This document shows, one piece after another, positions 45,740 through 49,734 of a stretch of DNA of 49,734 bases. Source of the stretch: a bacterium (GTDB lineage Bacteria; SZUA-79; Acidulodesulfobacterales; Acidulodesulfobacteraceae); NCBI GenBank assembly GCA_021794475.1, contig JAJYQS010000041.1, forward strand, positions 1,992 through 51,725, written 5' to 3'. Position numbers and translations under genes: made by a program. The first letter of the stretch is position 1, and the number at the start of each line of letters is the position of its first letter. A model generated the notes under the pieces. That model did not search any database, was not told where the DNA came from, and saw only the letters and a list, made by a program, of their open reading frames with translations.

Positions 45740-46387
45740 GTGGAAATAATTAATTTAAACATCGATACAAGACAAAAGAAAGATAATGTGAAAGATTTAA
45801 GGAAAAACGGATTTATCCCCGGCATTATATACAGCAAACATTCCAGCCCGGTGTCAATTTCGTTAAATTCTAAAGAATTTTATAAAACATTTGCCAAGAC
45901 GTCTATTTCATCATTCATCAGCGTTAACAGCGATAAACCGGAAATAAACGGAAAAACCGCAGTAATTAAAGAAATTCAAAAAGACCCGGTTAAAGATAAT
46001 GTGATACATATTGATTTTCATGAAGTTTCAATGAATGAAAAAATAGAAATAGAAGCTGCATTGAACTTTGTCGGAAAAGCCGAGGGAATTAAAATGGGCG
46101 GAATATTAGAACCTTTAATGCGGCATATTGCCATATCCGGATTCCCCAAAGATATAGTATATACCATAAATGTTGACGTATCAGGGCTGCAAGTAGGCGA
46201 TATACTTCATGCGGGCGACTTAAAAATAGGAGACGGACTTGAATTGATAACCGACCCTGAGACCGCTGTCGTCATGGTCGCCGAGCCGACTGTGGAAGAA
46301 GAAACACAAAAAACTGAGGAAGAACAACCTAAAGCCTCAGAGCAGGCTGCTGCCGCAAAATCCCAGCCGCAATCAAAAAACGAATAG
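45740..46387 (+). CDS. rplY: 50S ribosomal protein L25, CTC/TL5 type
   Basis: L25 of the general-stress CTC form binds 5S rRNA through its N-terminal domain (about residues 1-95, with LRKNGFIPGIIYSK), followed by the TL5-type beta domain (about 100-190, with GKAEGIKMGGILE and GDILHAGDLKIGDG). The last 30 residues form a Glu/Gln/Ala-rich tail. The GTG start at 45740 is set by AAGGAGA at good spacing. It sits between prs and pth, the common arrangement. Confidence 0.95.
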   Translation: MEIINLNIDTRQKKDNVKDLRKNGFIPGIIYSKHSSPVSISLNSKEFYKTFAKTSISSFISVNSDKPEINGKTAVIKEIQKDPVKDNVIHIDFHEVSMNEKIEIEAALNFVGKAEGIKMGGILEPLMRHIAISGFPKDIVYTINVDVSGLQVGDILHAGDLKIGDGLELITDPETAVVMVAEPTVEEETQKTEEEQPKASEQAAAAKSQPQSKNE

Positions 46388-46446
46388 AGCAAACAGATTG
46401 ACAGTATAAATTCCTGATTGTACGGTATTTTGGCGATGCAGAGCCG

Positions 46447-46472
46447 TTTTTAGTATCTCTCGGGACTAAAAA
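46447..46472. repeat. Inverted repeat in the rplY-pth spacer
   Basis: TTTTTAGT (46447-46454) and ACTAAAAA (46465-46472) are a perfect 8-bp stem around a 10-base loop. On the plus strand no T run follows, so it does not look like a standard terminator after rplY. Confidence 0.4.
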
Positions 46473-46516
46473 AGTGTAATAATCTCAATGAGTTGTAATT
46501 TTAAGCCTATAAGCCT

Positions 46517-47173
46517 ATGACATCGGATATATTTATATTTGGACTTGGAAATCCGGGAATTGAGTATAAATATACACGCCATAATTTTGGTTTTATAGCG
46601 GTTGACTATTTTGCCGATTCAAATTCTTTTCCGGATTTTTCACATAAAAAGAATTATGCTGTTTCAAGCAGGGCATTTACAGATTCGGCAGCGGATAAAA
46701 AAAATGTTTATCTGATAAAGCCCTTAACATTTATGAATCTGAGCGGGACAGCCGTAAAAGAAGTATTAAAAAAACATAATATTTTTTGCTTTAAAAACGG
46801 AACAAAAGAAGATAGTAATAAGCCGACGGACAATAATGATGTCCCTTTAATAATAGTAATTCATGACGACCTCGATTTAAATTACGGCAGAATTAAGATA
46901 AAATTCGGCGGAAGCGGAGGCTCTCATAACGGTATTATTTCAATAATCAGTTCGCTGCAAAGCAGGGAATTCTTAAGATTAAAATTAGGCATTAATTCTG
47001 AAATGAGAAATAAATTTAAAACCGGTGCCGATTATGTACTCGGCCGATTTTCAAAAGATGAAATTAAACAAATGCCGGATGTTCTTAATATGTTAAGCGA
47101 TATTTTAATGTCATTGATTGGCGACGGATTGACGAAGACGGCAAATAAGTTTAATTCTATTTTAAAAAATTGA
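46517..47173 (+). CDS. pth: Peptidyl-tRNA hydrolase
   Basis: Pth recycles peptidyl-tRNAs released from ribosomes. GLGNPGIEYKYTRHNFGF holds the catalytic His near residue 23; KPLTFMNLSG, IHDDLDL and GGSGGSHNGI are the other conserved blocks. The 218 residues include a polar insert (about 91-108, GTKEDSNKPTDNND) before the DDLDL strand. The 3' end of the gene, from AAGTTTAATTC on, is duplicated downstream (see repeat entry). Confidence 0.96.
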   Translation: MTSDIFIFGLGNPGIEYKYTRHNFGFIAVDYFADSNSFPDFSHKKNYAVSSRAFTDSAADKKNVYLIKPLTFMNLSGTAVKEVLKKHNIFCFKNGTKEDSNKPTDNNDVPLIIVIHDDLDLNYGRIKIKFGGSGGSHNGIISIISSLQSREFLRLKLGINSEMRNKFKTGADYVLGRFSKDEIKQMPDVLNMLSDILMSLIGDGLTKTANKFNSILKN

Positions 47174-47231
47174 CGTTTCTTGAATAGTGCAATATTAATA
47201 TTAAGTTCAATTCTATTTTAAAAAATTGATG
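47147..47231 (+). repeat. 29-bp direct repeat: duplicated 3' end of pth
   Basis: The last codons and stop of pth (47147-47175) recur at 47203-47231 with two mismatches, offset by 56 bases. The second copy lies in the pth-ychF spacer. Confidence 0.9.
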
Positions 47232-47300
47232 CTCTCAGAATAATATAACATAAAGATAATAAAAATATTAAGAAACATTATATATAAAAATAAATAAAAT

Positions 47301-48404
47301 ATGGGATTGAAATGCGGTATCGTCGGTTTGCCGAATGTCGGTAAATCAACCATTTTTAATGCAATAACTTCAGGAAATGCAGAATCAAGCAATTACCCGT
47401 TCTGTACAATTGACCCCAATATAGGCATTAAGCCGCTGAACGATGAAAGGCTTTTTAAGTTAGCCGATATAGTCGTCGAACCGGATAAAATAACCCCTAC
47501 TTATGTTGAATTTGTTGATATTGCGGGACTTGTTAAAGGAGCGTCTTCAGGAGAAGGTCTGGGCAACAGGTTTCTTTCGCACGTAAGAACAGTGGATTTG
47601 ATTATTCAGGTAATAAGAGTATTCAAAGAAGAAACCGTAGTGCACGTTGAAGGAGGCGTTGACCCTGTCAGGGATTTAGAAATAATAAATACGGAACTTG
47701 CTCTGAGCGACCTTGAGATAATCGGCAAGCACCTTCAAAAACTTGAAAAAATTGCCAGAAGCGGTGATAAAACTGCCAAGCTGAATCTGGATTTTTTGCA
47801 AAGTGTCAGCAAAACCTTATCAGATAACGGAAATTTGAATAGCGAAGATTTTTCCGAAGAAGAAAAAAATCTATTGAAATCTCTTGGAATAATATCCATA
47901 AAACCTTTTTTATATATATTAAACGTTGACGAAGAATTTATCCATCCTGAAAGTTCAAACAAAGAAATTGACGATATATCGAAGATAGCATCTTCAAGAA
48001 ATATACCGGTTATAAAGTTATGCGCAAGATTAGAAGAAGAACTTTCCAAGCTTGATGACGCCGATAAAAAAGCTTTTCTGTCCGACTTCGGACTTGACAG
48101 CTCAGCTTTAGACATTGTTGCTAAAGAGAGTTTTAAATTATTAGGGTTAATTACATTTTTTACACAGGGAAAACAGGAAGTAAGGGCATGGGAAATTAAA
48201 AACGGCTTTAAAGCGCCGCAGGCTGCAGGAACAATACATTCAGACTTTGAAAAAGGTTTTATCAGAGCGGAAGTTATTTCATACGATGATTTTATCAAAG
48301 CAGGTTCCGAAGCAAATGCAGCAAAAATGGGCGTTCTAAGGTTAGAGGGCAAAGATTATGTCGTCAAAGACGGCGATATTATGCACTTCAGATTTAACGT
48401 CTGA
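47301..48404 (+). CDS. ychF: Redox-regulated ATPase YchF (Obg family)
   Basis: YchF is an Obg-related P-loop protein that prefers ATP and binds the ribosome; it acts in stress responses. G1 GLPNVGKST, DIAGLVKGASSGEGLGN and the NVDEE element that replaces NKxD are present, followed by the coiled-coil domain (about 130-200) and the C-terminal TGS domain, with FTQGKQEVRAWEI and GTIHSDFEKGFIRAEV. The 367 residues are typical. It follows pth as in many proteobacteria. Confidence 0.98.
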   Translation: MGLKCGIVGLPNVGKSTIFNAITSGNAESSNYPFCTIDPNIGIKPLNDERLFKLADIVVEPDKITPTYVEFVDIAGLVKGASSGEGLGNRFLSHVRTVDLIIQVIRVFKEETVVHVEGGVDPVRDLEIINTELALSDLEIIGKHLQKLEKIARSGDKTAKLNLDFLQSVSKTLSDNGNLNSEDFSEEEKNLLKSLGIISIKPFLYILNVDEEFIHPESSNKEIDDISKIASSRNIPVIKLCARLEEELSKLDDADKKAFLSDFGLDSSALDIVAKESFKLLGLITFFTQGKQEVRAWEIKNGFKAPQAAGTIHSDFEKGFIRAEVISYDDFIKAGSEANAAKMGVLRLEGKDYVVKDGDIMHFRFNV

Positions 48405-48473
48405 TTAATTAGAAGTGAAGAAATAACTGCAAGTTTTATAAATCACATAGCAAAGTCTTCTTCTCTCGCCGAT

Positions 48474-48531
48474 ACCGGAAACGAAGTACAGCGAAGTTCA
48501 TTCACTGCCTTCAGGTATGAGGAGTATGTCA
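48474..48531 (+). mobile_element. Solo right-end-like palindrome of an IS200/IS605 (TnpB-type) element, copy C
   Basis: ACCGGAA (48474-48480) and GGAGTATGTCA (48521-48531) frame a hairpin around CTGCCT-TC-AGGTA. Compared with the two other copies, about 19 extra bases (ACGAAG...GCGAAG) lie after ACCGGAA. It occupies the ychF-marC convergent spacer and has no transposase. Confidence 0.55.
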
Positions 48532-48571
48532 AACAAATATATTCACGATGCTTGGCTTGGGCGAAAGTATT

Positions 48572-49198
48572 TCACTTAATAATTTTCAAGTAATGCAGTA
48601 TGGTATTTGCAATACCCTTTCTGACCATCATTATTGCATACGCGGCAAGAAGCAGCGCCGCAATTTTGCCTGCTGCGTTCGACCCCTTTTTCCCAAGTAT
48701 CTTTATCAGTACGCGCGTGTTTTTTAAAACAAAATAAACTATCAGAATATTAATAAAGAAAGCGATTGTTACAATAATATATCCGTAAACCCCTACCAAT
48801 ATCAAAAGAGTTGTTAAAACTCCCGGTCCGACTATTAACGGAACCCCGATAGGCACTACGCCTAAATCTGCGTTATTTAAAGATTTTTTCAGCCCCTCCT
48901 TTTCGGATATAAGATTTTTTATAGATATTATGAAAAGTAAAATTCCTCCGGCTATCTCAAAGTCGTAAATTGAAATACCCATAATTAAGAAAACAAGTTT
49001 TCCTAAAAATAAAAAACCTAAACCTACCGTAAAAGCGGTGATAAGAGAATTTTTGCGTATATGTTTTTCTTCGATATCGTCAGAATCCTTGACAAAATCT
49101 ATATATATAGGCAGGATTCCAAATATATCAATTGCTACAAGAATAGGTATTGAAGCAAGAAATATGTGATAGATAGACGTTATTAGAATAGTTTTCAT
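48572..49198 (-). CDS. MarC-family (UPF0056) integral membrane protein
   Basis: About six hydrophobic helices are evident over 208 residues. The family signature lies in the segment VVPIGVPLIVGPGVLTTLLIL near residue 115, and DIFGILPIYI near the N-terminus is also conserved. The family's function is not established; the old link to multiple antibiotic resistance was not upheld. The gene is convergent with ychF and divergent from the flavodiiron gene. Confidence 0.88.
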   Translation of the reverse strand: MKTILITSIYHIFLASIPILVAIDIFGILPIYIDFVKDSDDIEEKHIRKNSLITAFTVGLGFLFLGKLVFLIMGISIYDFEIAGGILLFIISIKNLISEKEGLKKSLNNADLGVVPIGVPLIVGPGVLTTLLILVGVYGYIIVTIAFFINILIVYFVLKNTRVLIKILGKKGSNAAGKIAALLLAAYAIMMVRKGIANTILHYLKIIK

Positions 49199-49247
49199 AA
49201 TACCGGCAAAACTTAAATAAATAAATTTTATAATAATGTTTTATTAT

Positions 49248-49276
49248 TTTACATTTGTATCAAAAAATTATATAAT
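49248..49276 (+). promoter_or_regulatory. Sigma70-type promoter of the flavodiiron gene
   Basis: TTTACA (49248-49253) and TATAAT (49271-49276) are separated by exactly 17 bases, about 70 bases upstream of the start codon. This is the best promoter match in the window. Confidence 0.6.
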
Positions 49277-49343
49277 ATAATAAATTGAAGTTATAAACAA
49301 CTAATTACATAATAATAATTATATAACATAATCAGAGGTTGAA

Positions 49344-49734
49344 ATGGAAGACGCGAAAAATATAAATAAAGCCATTAAAATTAAAGAAGGCGTCTATTAC
49401 GTGGGCGCTTTTGATCCCGAACTGAAGGTTTTTGACATAGTTGTTCCCACAAAGCACGGGACGACTTATAATTCTTATTTTATTCAAGGTAAAGAAAAAT
49501 CCGCTCTTATAGATACGGTTAAATTAAATACTAAAGACCAGCTGCTAGACAAATTAAACGGTATTACCGATATTTCAAAAATAGACTACATTGTGATAAA
49601 TCACACCGAACCTGACCACTCCGGCGCTCTCCACAGTATTAAAGAAATAGCTAAAGATGCTACTTTAGTATATTCTAAAAACGCGCATCATTTTGTTCAG
49701 CATATTATAAAAACCGACTATAAAAATATAACCG
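49344..49734 (+). CDS. Flavodiiron protein (FprA type), 5' part
   Basis: The visible 130 residues are the N-terminal metallo-beta-lactamase-like diiron domain: VVPTKHGTTYNSYFIQG, LIDTVKLNT, and the iron ligands of NHTEPDHSGAL (His-x-Glu-x-Asp-His). These enzymes reduce oxygen or nitric oxide, usually taking electrons from rubredoxin. The C-terminal flavodoxin domain would lie beyond the window edge. ATG 49344 is preceded by AGAGG. The gene suggests an anaerobe or microaerophile that must remove oxygen or NO. Confidence 0.93.
   Translation, partial: MEDAKNINKAIKIKEGVYYVGAFDPELKVFDIVVPTKHGTTYNSYFIQGKEKSALIDTVKLNTKDQLLDKLNGITDISKIDYIVINHTEPDHSGALHSIKEIAKDATLVYSKNAHHFVQHIIKTDYKNIT

Noticed and set aside
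46447-46472. Rho-independent terminator after rplY
   Set aside because: The stem is A/T rich and is followed by GTGTAATAA rather than a T run.

Overview
The window is a visibly AT-rich chromosomal segment from a Gram-negative bacterium. Lipid A genes (lpxB, an msbA-type exporter, waaA and a LapA/LapB-like fusion), c-type haem in a periplasmic sensor, an NtrC-type regulator, and the orders rplU-rpmA-obgE-proB-proA-nadD-rsfS and ispE-spoVG-prs-rplY-pth-ychF suggest a deltaproteobacterial (Desulfobacterota-like) lineage, possibly one of the AT-rich uncultured acidophilic groups. That placement is inference from gene content and order. There is no phage, CRISPR array or intact transposase; nearly everything is core metabolism.

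Layout. 1-4975 (+): end of an unknown gene, then lpxB, msbA and waaA for lipid A-Kdo assembly and export. 5152-7501 (-): rho and a GAF plus degenerate GGDEF protein. 7724-18504 (-): a long co-directional block, transcribed in the order rplU, rpmA, obgE, proB, proA, nadD, rsfS, LapA/B-like TPR protein, gpmI, rluD, pgeF, coaE. 18872-21377 (+): a PAS histidine kinase and a sigma54-dependent response regulator whose genes overlap. 21655-23445 (+): a chemoreceptor with a periplasmic CxxCH haem motif and a cysteine-rich cytoplasmic insert. Then acs and pepA. 27700-42789 (+): a complex I operon. 42777-48404 (+): ispE, spoVG, tRNA-Gln, prs, rplY, pth, ychF. The window ends with a MarC-family gene (-) and the 5' part of a flavodiiron protein gene (+).

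The most interesting system is the complex I operon. It has nuoA, B, C, D, G, H, I, J, K, L, M and N, but no nuoE and no normal nuoF. At the nuoE/nuoF position is a 635-residue fusion: the C-terminal [4Fe-4S] domain of NuoF joined to a GltD-type FAD/NAD(P)H oxidoreductase, an architecture like SfrB of the Geobacter NADPH oxidoreductase. This suggests a complex I whose FMN/NADH input has been swapped for an FAD/NADPH-type module.

A second theme is repeat structure. Several spacers of the nuo operon carry local tandem duplications, including a perfect (AATTAAAT)x11 array, and many conserved enzymes have Asn/Ser/Asp/Lys-rich insertions or tails. Three solo palindromic elements sharing ACCGGAA and GGAGTATGTCA look like right ends of IS200/IS605 (TnpB-type) elements; one supplies the stop codon of gpmI.
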